The position numbers and the translations under genes were made by a program. A stretch of 64,000 nucleotides of DNA from JASMTM01 sp046483075 (GTDB lineage: Bacteria; Thermotogota; Thermotogae; Petrotogales; Kosmotogaceae), in contig JAWODV010000076.1 of assembly GCA_046483075.1 (NCBI GenBank), positions 1-64,000 of the forward strand. Direction: 5' to 3'. The notes below the pieces were generated by a model. It saw only the letters and a program-made list of their open reading frames with translations. It was not told the origin of the DNA and did no database searches. Shown one piece after another: positions 8,187 to 17,854 of this stretch. Numbering within the stretch: position 1 is the stretch's first letter; each line of letters begins with the position of its first letter.

Positions 8187-9550
8187 TTAATGAACTCCTC
8201 TATCTTTTCAAAAAGTTCTTTCTCGTCAGGAATGATCGAAGAAAAGCATAGCTGTCCATTAATAAGAATAGATGGCAGTTTTACAATATTAAGCTTTTTT
8301 GCTCTAGCCATACCTTCAAGTGTAGTTGATTTGTATTCAACAACATCCACTCTATCTCCAAACCTTTTCTTTGCAAGCATAGCTGTACTATACATATAGG
8401 TACATGCAGCACAGGTGCTGGAATCGATTGTAAATACTTCTACTAAAGGTTTTTTGAGTTCTGCATAATTTGGAAGCTTAGCATCTATAAGGGGTTCGCT
8501 TCTTTTGTAGTTTTTTAAAATATTTCTTACATCATCGGTATGTTTTACAGCCTGTACAGCAGCCACAACATTTTCAGGAGGTATATCGTAAGGCATATCA
8601 CATCCCGGGGCAAGAATAAAGTTCTTAGTACCAGCAGAATCAATTAAATTAATAACATATTTCATATTATCCATCTGTGTCCCATACATCATAGTCGTTG
8701 TTAATGGTATATTTCCACCAATTATAATATTTCTTTTACTGGTAATTTTTTTTGCGTTAATAATGTCTACGTTTTCATCGACGAAAATTGCATCAGGTAA
8801 TGTATCACACATCGGTTCTATGTTTTTTGTAGCATCCCCACATACAAAAAAAGCACTAAAGGTTTGTCTTTCTCTAATATGCTTAAATAATTCTTTAAAA
8901 TGCCAGTTTAAATGTTGTCTGAAATGTTTTGGAGAAATCTGTGAGACCAGAGGGTCTACTATAGCAATAACATCCATTTTCTCTTCAAGATAGAAATCTG
9001 TGATACTTTTAACAACATTAGTTGTATATTTCAAGAGTTTCTCCGTGTAATTACTATCTTCTATTAAATCCATAAAAAACTGAGTGCCTCTCAAATGAGA
9101 AGCCAAAGTAAAAGGCCCACAAATCAATCCAAACAATGCCACTTCATCACCAATAGAAAGCCTAAGTTTTCTCATCGTTTCAAGAACCACGGGATATCTC
9201 CCCTCAGTTCGATCAGGAATTCTAGAAGGTATAAGCTTTTTTGAAAGTGGATGTGTTTTGACCATTGGAGGGGATTTTTCATCCCATCGAAGTTCGCATC
9301 CCAATACTTCAGCTTCAAGCTGAAGATCAAAAACAACAGGCATTCCATCGGGTTCATACATTTTTTTGACTTCTAGAAGTGCTTTGTTTAATTTAGTGGA
9401 ATTGTTCAAGATCTCTCTCGCATTGTAATTCAATAGTTTTCCAGCATGTACTCCAGCAAAAGGAACCCAGGGTACCCTTTCAGCTTTTCTCCCATCTAAA
9501 ACATCAATAAGAATCCTTTTTCCATTTTTCCTTCCGTCTCTAGATTCCAT
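8183..9550 (-). CDS. UroD-family (MtaA/MtbA-like) methyltransferase fused to a thioredoxin-like domain
   Basis: Two-domain protein of 455 residues. Residues 10-340 are a uroporphyrinogen-decarboxylase-superfamily TIM barrel of the kind used by corrinoid methyltransferases. 'FFVCGDATKNI' (C237) and 'LAPGCDMPYDIPPENV' (C317) match the zinc-ligand regions of MtaA/MtbA. The usual His two residues before the first Cys is Phe235, so one expected ligand is missing. Residues 370-455 form an added thioredoxin-like fold with a CAAC pair (C380, C383) and a cis-Pro region 'VKLPSILING'. It lies directly downstream of the corrinoid protein gene and overlaps the GTPase gene. I infer methyl transfer to or from that corrinoid protein, with the CAAC pair keeping Cys or Co reduced; neither is proven. 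Confidence 0.8.
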   Translation of the reverse strand: MESRDGRKNGKRILIDVLDGRKAERVPWVPFAGVHAGKLLNYNAREILNNSTKLNKALLEVKKMYEPDGMPVVFDLQLEAEVLGCELRWDEKSPPMVKTHPLSKKLIPSRIPDRTEGRYPVVLETMRKLRLSIGDEVALFGLICGPFTLASHLRGTQFFMDLIEDSNYTEKLLKYTTNVVKSITDFYLEEKMDVIAIVDPLVSQISPKHFRQHLNWHFKELFKHIRERQTFSAFFVCGDATKNIEPMCDTLPDAIFVDENVDIINAKKITSKRNIIIGGNIPLTTTMMYGTQMDNMKYVINLIDSAGTKNFILAPGCDMPYDIPPENVVAAVQAVKHTDDVRNILKNYKRSEPLIDAKLPNYAELKKPLVEVFTIDSSTCAACTYMYSTAMLAKKRFGDRVDVVEYKSTTLEGMARAKKLNIVKLPSILINGQLCFSSIIPDEKELFEKIEEFIK

Positions 9551-9560
9551 AAATTATACC

Positions 9561-10196
9561 TCACTGTTTTACGAATCTTCTTAAAAGTTCAACTGCTCCC
9601 GTACTATCTTCAGAGTATGCATCTGCACCAATTTCTTGCGCATAGCTTTCACTAACTGGTGCTCCTCCAATGATAACCTTTACTTTATCTCTTAGCCCTT
9701 CATTTTTAAGAGCTGTTATTACATTAGGCATATTTATCATGGTACTTGTTAGGAGTGCTGAAATAAGCAGAAAATCTGGTCCCTCTTCTTTTACTGCTTT
9801 CACAAAAGCATCAGGTTTTACATCAACCCCAAGATCAATAACCTCAAACCCTGCACCTTTTAACATCATACAAACAAGATTTTTCCCAATATCATGAAGG
9901 TCTCCTTCAATTGTTCCCGCAACTACCTTACCAGCTTTTTTTACACCACTTTTAACCAACAACGGTTCAATAATATCCATTGAAGCATGCATCGCCTTGG
10001 CAGCAACAAGAACTTCAGGAACAAAATAATCCCCTTCTTTAAATAACCTCCCAACTTCATCCATTCCAGGGATAAGGGCTTCATCAAGGACTTCTTTCGC
10101 TTCATAGCCTTCAGATAAAGCCTTTTCTGTCAGCTGTTTTGAAGCTTCCGGACTTGTATTTACAATTGAGTCTTTAAGTTTTTCCATCAATTTCAT
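9561..10196 (-). CDS. Methyltransferase cognate corrinoid protein (B12-binding)
   Basis: Corrinoid carrier of 211 residues, the full size for the MtaC/MtbC/MttC type. Residues 1-88 are the helical cap (B12-binding_2) with 'LIPGMDEVGRLFKEGDYFVPEV'-type sequence. Residues 90-211 are the Rossmann-like B12 domain with the base-off cobalt-ligand motif D99-L-H101-D-I-G104. A later 'GGAPVSESYAQEIGADAY' segment closes the cobalamin tail pocket. It shuttles a methyl group on cobalt between two methyltransferases. The ATG overlaps the stop of the GH38 gene upstream (ATGA) after AAGGAGG, and the UroD-thioredoxin gene follows 10 bases later. The neighbours give the likely partners: the UroD proteins and the RACo activator at 24365-26128. 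Confidence 0.93.
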   Translation of the reverse strand: MKLMEKLKDSIVNTSPEASKQLTEKALSEGYEAKEVLDEALIPGMDEVGRLFKEGDYFVPEVLVAAKAMHASMDIIEPLLVKSGVKKAGKVVAGTIEGDLHDIGKNLVCMMLKGAGFEVIDLGVDVKPDAFVKAVKEEGPDFLLISALLTSTMINMPNVITALKNEGLRDKVKVIIGGAPVSESYAQEIGADAYSEDSTGAVELLRRFVKQ

Positions 10197-12838
10197 TCAA
10201 TTACCTCCTTAAGCACAAGCTTTATAGTTTTTATTTCCTTTGCTTTGAGTTGTATTGAAATACCAGAATCCACATCCAGCTGCTTGATAACTGTTTCATC
10301 TAATTTGCAATTATACGCTGAACTTATTTCAAAGTTGCTTTGAATTTTGACATAATCTAGTTCGGACCCAAGATTAACAAATCTCAATATTATTCCTTCA
10401 CCATCATTTGATCGCTTTACAGTTGTTAGTTTTGTTGTCCTTGTTTCAATTGAGAAAGGTTCATTCAAATAACTTTGATTACCACTGGAAGAAATAGCCA
10501 CCGGTATGTTTTGATATCGTTCGCACTCTTTTATTAGTTCTTCTTCAGAAAAAATAAAAAACAGGCAATAGTCAAAATGATAAATTCCATGCATTTGTGC
10601 CTGTGGAGTTTCTATAGACGGTCCAGCATTCCGTTTCATACATGAAAGTCTATAAGGAGAACCAATATGTCCAACAGATCTGAGCAACGTGAGATTTAGA
10701 CTATCTTCAGTTTTTACAAACTCATATACCCCTTTATTTGCTACAGCGTATCCTTCATATTCTTTTCCTTCATATAGTTCCCCAAATAACCCTTGATTAG
10801 GAAAAGCTGTTGGTGGATTTTCAATCCAGTGGATTGGTTTTCTTTCATCTGAAAATTCTTTGTTTTTCTTCCTTACCAGATCAAAGGGTGTTGTATAAAA
10901 AAACTCTTCAGTACTATCTTCTGGAATGAACCTAACAAATACCTTGTGATTATCACAATGATTTTCAATTTTAGTTTTGAACTTAAGCCTTTTTGAATCT
11001 TTTTTTAGCATTATTTGGGTTACAATTTTCAGTTCCTCAGTTTCTTTACTTCTTGTCTGTCCTTCATCTACGAGTTTCTTTGGAATTTCAATTGTATAAT
11101 TCAAGGTCATTGTATCTAGTAATAAGCCCTTTTCAATACTTATTCCCATTAACTTTTTCAGACTGCTAATTTCAACATTATTCTTAGGAATTGAATAAAC
11201 ATAACCATCTCCATTATCTCCAGTATCAACGAAATGATTTGTTATCACAGTTTTTGCTGTTTTCTTATCTGTGACCTTAATTTCTCCATTCTCAAGAATT
11301 TCAACAGTAAGATATTTGTTCTCAAGTTTTTCTGGTTCTTTTTCGTAAGATTTAACTTCTCCTTTTCTACATGTCTCCAATTTCAACTTGGTGAAACTCA
11401 TTCCTGATAATTTTTTCTTTACAACTGCTTCTATTTCATACACCTCATAAATCGGAGCTGAATTACCAAAGTGATCAAGAGCCTTTATTCTTTTTTCTAT
11501 CGAAATTAATTGGCTATCCAGGATTTTCCCATTTTCTTCTTTAAAAACCAATCCGTTTTTATCAAGAGTAAGAAACTTTGCAGGTACATCTACAGTAATA
11601 CGTATACATCCGTCAGAGTCAATAAAGGCTGGATTGTATATGAAAACATGATCCTGGGCTTCGTTTATTGAATTATCTGATAAACTCATTAATGACCGCT
11701 TCACTATACTGTCGTTTATCTGTGACGCCCATTCAAAGCGACTTTTAACATCTCTATGCACTTCATCAGTGCTACAGCCTCCAATACTATCATGTGCATG
11801 GTTCTTCAAAATCAATTTCCAGGTTTTATCCAGGAATGCTTCTGGATATGGTTGCCCCTTCAACCAATTGAAAACAGCCAGAGGTTCGGTAACTTTTTCT
11901 ATTTCATGCATTACATACCAGTTAGCCTTTTTATTATTATATCTTGACGACAGAACATTGGGTAATATAAAATTCAATACTCCTCTTCTGGACTTATTTA
12001 CAGACCTTAATTCACCTTTTACAATAGGAAGCTCTTTCAAAAATTCAGCATACTTTGCTTTGATCTCTTCAGAAAGCCTGTTCAATAAAACCTGCTCATA
12101 TTCATATTCCACATCTTTTCTATGCATATAGGTAAGTGTGTCTTTTATCGAGATATTCAATCTTTTGTGGTCACATCCATCCATTAATAGAACCAGCCCG
12201 GTCTTTGTGTTTTCTGAAAATTCCCTCTTCAAGTTGAGTAGCATTTCATTATCAACTGCTTTACCATCAGGGGTCACAGCAGCGTTGCAATACCCTATGG
12301 GTTCGGGTAATCTATATGACATCAATGTTGAACCATCTGCACCTTCCCATATGAATTCCCAGGGCAAATCATCGCCAGAAATACCACGCCATAACAGACA
12401 TGTTTCAATGTTGAAACCTCTTAGGATTTGTGGAATTTGTGAATTATGTCCAAAACTATCAGGTAAATACCCTAAAAATTGAATACCACCAAATTCCTTC
12501 GAAAGTTCTTTCCCATACGCTAGATTTCTTATAATTGATTCTCCATCTACAAGAAATTCATCCATCTGTACATACCAGGGTCCTATCCCCAGTTTATTCG
12601 ATTTCACAAGGTTAATTAATTTTTCTTTGTTTTCCGGTTTAATATCTAGATAATCTTCAAGTACCACCGTTTGACCATCAAGATTAAAACATTTATATTT
12701 TTTGTCCTTTTCTAATATTTCAATGAGTTCATCGATCATCTTCACCAATCTATATCTGAACTTTTGAAATGGCTGGTACCACTCTCTATCCCAGTGAGTA
12801 TGAGATATAACAAAGACTTTCCCCTTTTTGGTTTTCAT
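10193..12838 (-). CDS. GH38 alpha-mannosidase (MngB-like)
   Basis: Glycoside hydrolase family 38 enzyme, about 881 residues, no signal peptide, so cytoplasmic. From residue 10 (counting from the TTG at 12841) comes 'VISHTHWDREWYQPF', with the zinc ligands H14 and D18 region; 'GYLPDSFGHNSQIPQIL' holds the nucleophile D128; 'NHAHDSIGGCSTDEVH' supplies further zinc ligands. The N-terminus resembles bacterial MngB, which hydrolyses mannosylglycerate phosphate, but other alpha-mannosides are equally possible. The ATG at 12838 is preferred over the TTG at 12841 because GAGGT is 6 bases from it. It lies inside a run of methyl-transfer genes, between UroD protein 2 and the corrinoid gene, which is unusual for a mannosidase. 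Confidence 0.92.
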   Translation of the reverse strand: MKTKKGKVFVISHTHWDREWYQPFQKFRYRLVKMIDELIEILEKDKKYKCFNLDGQTVVLEDYLDIKPENKEKLINLVKSNKLGIGPWYVQMDEFLVDGESIIRNLAYGKELSKEFGGIQFLGYLPDSFGHNSQIPQILRGFNIETCLLWRGISGDDLPWEFIWEGADGSTLMSYRLPEPIGYCNAAVTPDGKAVDNEMLLNLKREFSENTKTGLVLLMDGCDHKRLNISIKDTLTYMHRKDVEYEYEQVLLNRLSEEIKAKYAEFLKELPIVKGELRSVNKSRRGVLNFILPNVLSSRYNNKKANWYVMHEIEKVTEPLAVFNWLKGQPYPEAFLDKTWKLILKNHAHDSIGGCSTDEVHRDVKSRFEWASQINDSIVKRSLMSLSDNSINEAQDHVFIYNPAFIDSDGCIRITVDVPAKFLTLDKNGLVFKEENGKILDSQLISIEKRIKALDHFGNSAPIYEVYEIEAVVKKKLSGMSFTKLKLETCRKGEVKSYEKEPEKLENKYLTVEILENGEIKVTDKKTAKTVITNHFVDTGDNGDGYVYSIPKNNVEISSLKKLMGISIEKGLLLDTMTLNYTIEIPKKLVDEGQTRSKETEELKIVTQIMLKKDSKRLKFKTKIENHCDNHKVFVRFIPEDSTEEFFYTTPFDLVRKKNKEFSDERKPIHWIENPPTAFPNQGLFGELYEGKEYEGYAVANKGVYEFVKTEDSLNLTLLRSVGHIGSPYRLSCMKRNAGPSIETPQAQMHGIYHFDYCLFFIFSEEELIKECERYQNIPVAISSSGNQSYLNEPFSIETRTTKLTTVKRSNDGEGIILRFVNLGSELDYVKIQSNFEISSAYNCKLDETVIKQLDVDSGISIQLKAKEIKTIKLVLKEVIE

Positions 12839-12853
12839 CAATGTACCTCACTT

Positions 12854-14065
12854 TCAATATAATCCGAAATCATAGGCGCTATCATAAAGTGAAACTATCT
12901 TTTCTGGTGAAACCTCTTTCTGAATGTTATGTATTGCTGCAAAGATAAAACCTCCACCGGGAGCAAAAATATCTATACGTTTTCTTACGTCATCTTTAAG
13001 TTCATCAAGGTTACCAAAGGGAAGAATACGCTGTGTGTCACACCCTCCTCCCCAAAAGGTAAGTTCTTCTCCAAATTCCTTTTTCAGAACTGATGGGTCC
13101 ATTCCCCGGGCGTTTGTTTGAACTGGATTTAGAACTTCAATACCAGCATCAATAAAATCCGGGATGAGCTTTATTACTGATCCACAGGAATGCAAAAATA
13201 TTCGAATGTTTCCGTTTTTTTGTTTTATAAAATCACATAATGCCTTCATATGTGGTTTGAAAAGGTCTCGAAACATCTTAGGAGATATTTGAGTATTTTC
13301 CTGAGTACCGTAATCATCTCCCAAAACAATCAAGTCAAGATAGTTGCCTACTCTGTCCAGATATTTTTTAAGATCTTTCAGGTATTTATCTTCCATTTTG
13401 TCAAGGAAATATTCAACTACACTTCTATCGGTGATTATCCGTTCCATAAATTCCTGATAACCGAAATAACTGTGTCCGGCCTCAAGGAAATTCCCTCCAA
13501 AGGACCCCATGATGGCACAATCAGTATTTTCTCTAATTTCTTTGGCCTGTTCTTCTAAGAAATCAAGCTCTTCATCAGTAATGGTGTTATCTAAGACTTC
13601 CTCAATTTTAGACTTTTCTGTTATTCCTGATAAAGGAAAATAACGACTATCAAAATAATAACCACCGCTTGGCATAGAAGCGACTATTTTATTATTCACT
13701 TTTACAACGAGGGAACCATCACTTTCTACTTCTGGAGAGAAATTTTCAGGCACATAATATTCTCCACCATCTGGAAACATCTGAAACCTTTTCCATCTGT
13801 TTATTTTAGTACCAAAACCACCATCAAGTCTTTTTAACTCAACAACATCACCGTGAACTCGTTCTCTGATATCATTTTCAACCAATGCTAACTGTTGAAA
13901 CACATCATAGATTTTCACAGCTTTATTTTGGTATTTGAGAAATTCCTTAAGATTTTTGTAGGCAATCGCGTGTATCCCCGTAGAACGCATTCCTCCCAGA
14001 TCTATTGGAACCCTATCAGGTTCTTTATGAGCCAGTGTGGTCAACACTCTTTCTTTTGAAGTCAT
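12854..14065 (-). CDS. Uroporphyrinogen decarboxylase-superfamily protein, putative corrinoid methyltransferase (HxC type)
   Basis: UroD-superfamily protein, 403 residues, TIM barrel. It has 'IFLHSCGSV' with H292 and C294, the H-x-C zinc motif of methyltransferases such as MtaA/MtbA, and C342 in 'GGGCDTQ'. True heme-pathway UroD lacks these and has an N-terminal 'RPPVWMMRQAG'-type motif that is absent here. At the C-terminus 'IFAAIHNIQKEVSPEKI' corresponds to the end of the barrel. The gene starts 3 bases after the stop of the other UroD gene with a strong AGGAGG. Given a corrinoid protein two genes on, a substrate:corrinoid methyltransferase role is likely but inferred. Confidence 0.78.
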   Translation of the reverse strand: MTSKERVLTTLAHKEPDRVPIDLGGMRSTGIHAIAYKNLKEFLKYQNKAVKIYDVFQQLALVENDIRERVHGDVVELKRLDGGFGTKINRWKRFQMFPDGGEYYVPENFSPEVESDGSLVVKVNNKIVASMPSGGYYFDSRYFPLSGITEKSKIEEVLDNTITDEELDFLEEQAKEIRENTDCAIMGSFGGNFLEAGHSYFGYQEFMERIITDRSVVEYFLDKMEDKYLKDLKKYLDRVGNYLDLIVLGDDYGTQENTQISPKMFRDLFKPHMKALCDFIKQKNGNIRIFLHSCGSVIKLIPDFIDAGIEVLNPVQTNARGMDPSVLKKEFGEELTFWGGGCDTQRILPFGNLDELKDDVRKRIDIFAPGGGFIFAAIHNIQKEVSPEKIVSLYDSAYDFGLY

Positions 14066-14068
14066 ATA

Positions 14069-15082
14069 TTAAAAAACCTCCTTATACTGATAATTGCCAT
14101 ACCTTTCTATAGCATCTATCATGGCAATATAATTTTGATAAGGTACCCATCCAGGTATTGTATTGCTAGAACCACAACAATAACCGCCGCCGGGAGCAAG
14201 TTCTTCTATCTTTTTTTTAACTTCTTCTTCTATCATTTGTTGAGTTCCTCTGGTAAGAAAAGTGTCTACTTCAATATTCCCAATAATGCATAATGAATTC
14301 CCGTACCTTCTCTTCAGTTCAGATATATCCATACTTAACGGTTCTACAGGATGGATCGAATTGAACCCACAATCAACCAAATCATCCAGTACATCCCAAA
14401 GGCATCCATCAGAATGATACATGAAGGGCATCTCTCTATCATGAACAAGACTTCCAAAATGTTTGTACCATGGAAAAATAAGTTTCCGGTAATGCTCGGG
14501 TGAAAGTAATGTGGATGTCTTGTAGGCAATATCGTCCGAGTGCCATATCGCTCCCACCCCATCTATTTGAGTAACCCTATCAATAATTTCATACATAAGG
14601 GCGCCAACACGATTAACAACGGCTTTCACTAAAGAATAATCCTCAATTAATTTCATTGCGAATGTTTCAAATCCCATTAACATCCAGCTTTCTTCAAAAA
14701 CACCTGCTAGGGTTCCAGAGATTATTTTCATCTTTTCAGGCAAAATTCTTACAGCTTTTTCAACCGGAGTGAAGTCTACATCATCAATTGTTGGCCAGGG
14801 GAATTCCTTATATTCTTCCCATGAACTAATAGCTCCTTTGTGTTCTTCTACCCAATCAGTTCTTTCATGGAGCGTATAGGATGGGACTATATGGGCATAG
14901 TCATAACCTGCTTTGTACCAAAACTCAACGACATTATCTGTATCAGTAATAGCATCCTTAACTTTTCTTCCCAGAAAATTAGACATTATCTTTTTGTCTA
15001 TCCATAATTCAGCTTTTGGCACATATCTTGGTTCACTATCGAGCATTAAAGCCTTTTTGAATTGAGTGAAATCTCCTCTCAT
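14069..15082 (-). CDS. Uroporphyrinogen decarboxylase-superfamily protein, putative methyltransferase (HxD type)
   Basis: Second UroD-superfamily protein, 337 residues. The position of the H-x-C motif is 'MYHSDGCLWD' (H223, D225) and the distal cysteine region is 'GGGYCCGSSNTIPGWVPYQN' (C302, C303), so the possible metal site differs from that of both sister proteins. The N-terminal 'MRGDFTQFKKALMLDSEPRYVP' (seen in parts) is the usual UroD-like opening 'R..AL....DRVP'. Its ATG overlaps the stop of the 921-aa GH38-like gene (ATGA), GAGGTG lies 5 bases upstream, and the next UroD gene starts 3 bases after its stop. The exact reaction is unknown. Confidence 0.72.
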   Translation of the reverse strand: MRGDFTQFKKALMLDSEPRYVPKAELWIDKKIMSNFLGRKVKDAITDTDNVVEFWYKAGYDYAHIVPSYTLHERTDWVEEHKGAISSWEEYKEFPWPTIDDVDFTPVEKAVRILPEKMKIISGTLAGVFEESWMLMGFETFAMKLIEDYSLVKAVVNRVGALMYEIIDRVTQIDGVGAIWHSDDIAYKTSTLLSPEHYRKLIFPWYKHFGSLVHDREMPFMYHSDGCLWDVLDDLVDCGFNSIHPVEPLSMDISELKRRYGNSLCIIGNIEVDTFLTRGTQQMIEEEVKKKIEELAPGGGYCCGSSNTIPGWVPYQNYIAMIDAIERYGNYQYKEVF

Positions 15083-17844
15083 TGTTTCACCTCATTACTT
15101 ATATTAACTATGAAAGTTTCAAAGGGTTCCAGTAAAATTTCTTTTCTTTTATCTTTGACGAATTCGAGTTTATTAATATCTTTGCAGATTGAAACGATGA
15201 CCTTATTTGAATTTGTTAATTTGAAGCTACCTTTTTTCCCTTCATATTCTTTCAAGAGTATTTTTAAATCCTCACCGGAACAATTATCTAAATAGTTCAC
15301 CTCAACATTTCTCGAGCTCTCAATGAAATGAAACCTTCCCTTACAATTAGAACTTTTACCCTTGAACGCCTTCATTTGAAATCTATAATCCCTTCCATAA
15401 GAATACAATCCTCTGTTCTCTTTACCTGAAAACAACTTAATCGAGAATTCATAGGTTTTACCATTTGAATATGGGCTTGCGAATCTGTTTTGCATATTCC
15501 CATTAAGCAATCGTAAATAGATACGTGAAGATTCTGGTAATGTTTTTCTAAATCTAAATGGTGATGGTTTCTCAACATCAAAAAGGTTTATCCCCCTCAA
15601 TGCCAAATTTACTGTTTTTTCATCATCGGAAATCTTTATAGCATCAAGAACTGTTAATGCATCCATTCCACTTCCTGATATCTGGTTTGATAACACTTCA
15701 ATTTTTCCGGGAGATGTATAATTCACATGGGGTTTTGAACTATTAACGCAACATTCTACGAAAAGAAAATCGGAAGGGCCAATATCATAAAGATAATCGA
15801 ACCTTAGTTTCATATGAATTTCCTTCTTTTTATTCGGAAGAAAAATAATCTTTTTTAAGGGAGAACCAGAATATTCTTCAGTTTTAATTTCAATAAACGA
15901 ACCTACCTTTTTCTCCTTAATAGAATATCTGGCTAAGCCTGGCAAATAATCTTCAATTAACATTTCACTGCTCTTACCAGTATATAGTTCATCGTGTTGA
16001 GGAGCATTATCAAGTTTATCTATAGGATTCACTTTTTGTCTGGCAATTAATACCTTCCCAAAACTTTTATTTTTCTCTACCAGTTCAACGTTAAGTTCTA
16101 GATCGATCAGCGATACTATATTCCCAAACTTATCCAGCTTAATTTTATAGTATTCATTTTCAAACTCCATCTGACCCTTTTTCACTTCAGGCTCTTTATT
16201 ATCAGTTTCTAAAATGTTTAGCGAAAAGGACCTATAGCTAAATGATTCCATCATTACAGGACCAAAATATAGGGTATCACCATAAACATCTGCAGGAACT
16301 TCTGTTCCGCTAGTTTCGTCTATTAAAGTCACTTCTTTTCCTATCAAATCATTACTTTTATAATAAGCAACTGAGTTTCTAGAAAAAGAAAGGGGATTTA
16401 TTAATACAAGATCATCTCCTTCAGAGAAAATGCAGCTCCTTTCAGCTTCAATTATCTTTTCAGAATTTTGATAGGCTCTATGAATTCTTCCAAATCCTTC
16501 TGTTACTGCCTCTAGGATTTCAAATGTATCTTCGGACTTGTATGCCCCACCACCACCGGAATGTTCATTAAAAGAAGACAATCTTTCAAATTCGGCTTGA
16601 ATTTCTTTGCCCAAATAGTTTCCGTTATAGCAGTCAAGCATCGCTGCCTCATGAAGAAAAGAATATGTCTTTTTTGCCAGACTATTTTCTCTTGGGTAAT
16701 TCAGTACATTTGAAGTCCACCATCCATTAAAATTCCCTGAAATCTTTTGAAGTTTATTTCGACTTCTTTCAAGTTGTTCAAAAAAAGCTGTCACTGTTGA
16801 TGTCTCTATTACTGGATTGTCAAATTCTTTGTTCCAGCGTTCTATAAGTTCAACAGGTTTGTAAATTGGTGGAATATTATCTATAGCCATTGGGATAGCG
16901 TAATCAGTTAAGTTGTATTCTTTTTCATTTAAAACCTTCATTTTTTCGATAATGGCATTCTTCATTTCCTGAAAATTTTCCCCAAAATACTTATAACCCT
17001 CAATGTATGCGTACTTAGGATCTTCTGTAAACCATACCAATATTTCATACCCGTTATCAGTTTTCCAGATAAAAGGTGTATTTAAATCATTATAGGTTAG
17101 AAAAGGTGCTATAAAATTGTTTATGGACAGGAAAAGATATTTTATATCATTAACAGCCAGGATATCTAAAAATCCTTCACTTACACCTGGAACGTCGCTT
17201 AATAAACAACTTTTTATATCTATTCCACATTTCTTTAATTCTCTAGTATTTTCAAAAGCTCTAAACAATTCTTCATATTCGGTAAGATCTGTATAGTGGT
17301 GTAAATAAATCGATCCAATATCAAAAATGCCTTTTTTGACAAGATCGTAGAATTTAATTTTTTCTGCAATTGTTGAATGATCGATAAAGGACTTCAATGC
17401 CCAGGTAGTTTCGATATTCCATCTAAAATGTGATTTATTATCAAGGTTCTTACTTTGATCGTAAAACCACATAGCTTGTTTTGTATACAAAGCCTGATTC
17501 TTCCATACCTCACTGACAGGAGAAGTATAACCATAATCTACATGAGAAAACATCAAAACATGAAATTTCATCAGCCTTACAGAAGGCAATTCAAGGGTAA
17601 ATACTTTGCTACTTCTGTCAATTTCGAGCTTGAATTTCATTGTATGTTCAATTGGAATGAAAATATCTGTCCATTCTGATGAAATAGGGATTCTTTGTTT
17701 AAATTCATTCTCATGAAACATTGAAAAATATACTGATTCTTTTCCTTTTTTTCTCAGTTGAATCAGCCTTTTGCCATCTTTTAACAAATCTGTGGGAAGC
17801 AATTCGAGAATATTATTATTTTGCTTTATCTCTATGGTGCGCAC
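15079..17844 (-). CDS. Divergent GH38-like hydrolase, cytoplasmic
   Basis: Large protein of 921 residues related to GH38 but with altered motifs. Residues 93-106 read 'KFHVLMFSHVDYGY', with H101 and D103 at the GH38 zinc-ligand position (H-x-D). The nucleophile region is 'LLSDVPGVSEGFLDIL' with D217, where canonical GH38 has PDSFGH. A later 'FNEHSGGGGAYKSEDT' replaces the usual HDSIGGCS. About 90 residues precede the catalytic domain, and the last 400 are beta-rich, as in GH38. There is no signal peptide. The start is GTG at 17844 with GAGGTG upstream. It is a paralogue of the 728-aa protein at 18843, not of the canonical enzyme at 10193. Substrate unknown; alpha-mannoside hydrolysis is the best guess. 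Confidence 0.68.
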   Translation of the reverse strand: MRTIEIKQNNNILELLPTDLLKDGKRLIQLRKKGKESVYFSMFHENEFKQRIPISSEWTDIFIPIEHTMKFKLEIDRSSKVFTLELPSVRLMKFHVLMFSHVDYGYTSPVSEVWKNQALYTKQAMWFYDQSKNLDNKSHFRWNIETTWALKSFIDHSTIAEKIKFYDLVKKGIFDIGSIYLHHYTDLTEYEELFRAFENTRELKKCGIDIKSCLLSDVPGVSEGFLDILAVNDIKYLFLSINNFIAPFLTYNDLNTPFIWKTDNGYEILVWFTEDPKYAYIEGYKYFGENFQEMKNAIIEKMKVLNEKEYNLTDYAIPMAIDNIPPIYKPVELIERWNKEFDNPVIETSTVTAFFEQLERSRNKLQKISGNFNGWWTSNVLNYPRENSLAKKTYSFLHEAAMLDCYNGNYLGKEIQAEFERLSSFNEHSGGGGAYKSEDTFEILEAVTEGFGRIHRAYQNSEKIIEAERSCIFSEGDDLVLINPLSFSRNSVAYYKSNDLIGKEVTLIDETSGTEVPADVYGDTLYFGPVMMESFSYRSFSLNILETDNKEPEVKKGQMEFENEYYKIKLDKFGNIVSLIDLELNVELVEKNKSFGKVLIARQKVNPIDKLDNAPQHDELYTGKSSEMLIEDYLPGLARYSIKEKKVGSFIEIKTEEYSGSPLKKIIFLPNKKKEIHMKLRFDYLYDIGPSDFLFVECCVNSSKPHVNYTSPGKIEVLSNQISGSGMDALTVLDAIKISDDEKTVNLALRGINLFDVEKPSPFRFRKTLPESSRIYLRLLNGNMQNRFASPYSNGKTYEFSIKLFSGKENRGLYSYGRDYRFQMKAFKGKSSNCKGRFHFIESSRNVEVNYLDNCSGEDLKILLKEYEGKKGSFKLTNSNKVIVSICKDINKLEFVKDKRKEILLEPFETFIVNISNEVKQ

Positions 17845-17854
17845 TTAAACACCT

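Noticed and set aside
12854..15082. Heme-pathway uroporphyrinogen decarboxylase (hemE) as a call for the UroD genes
   Set aside because: The typical N-terminal Arg-rich HemE motif is absent, metal-ligand His/Cys motifs of methyltransferases are present, and no other tetrapyrrole gene is nearby.
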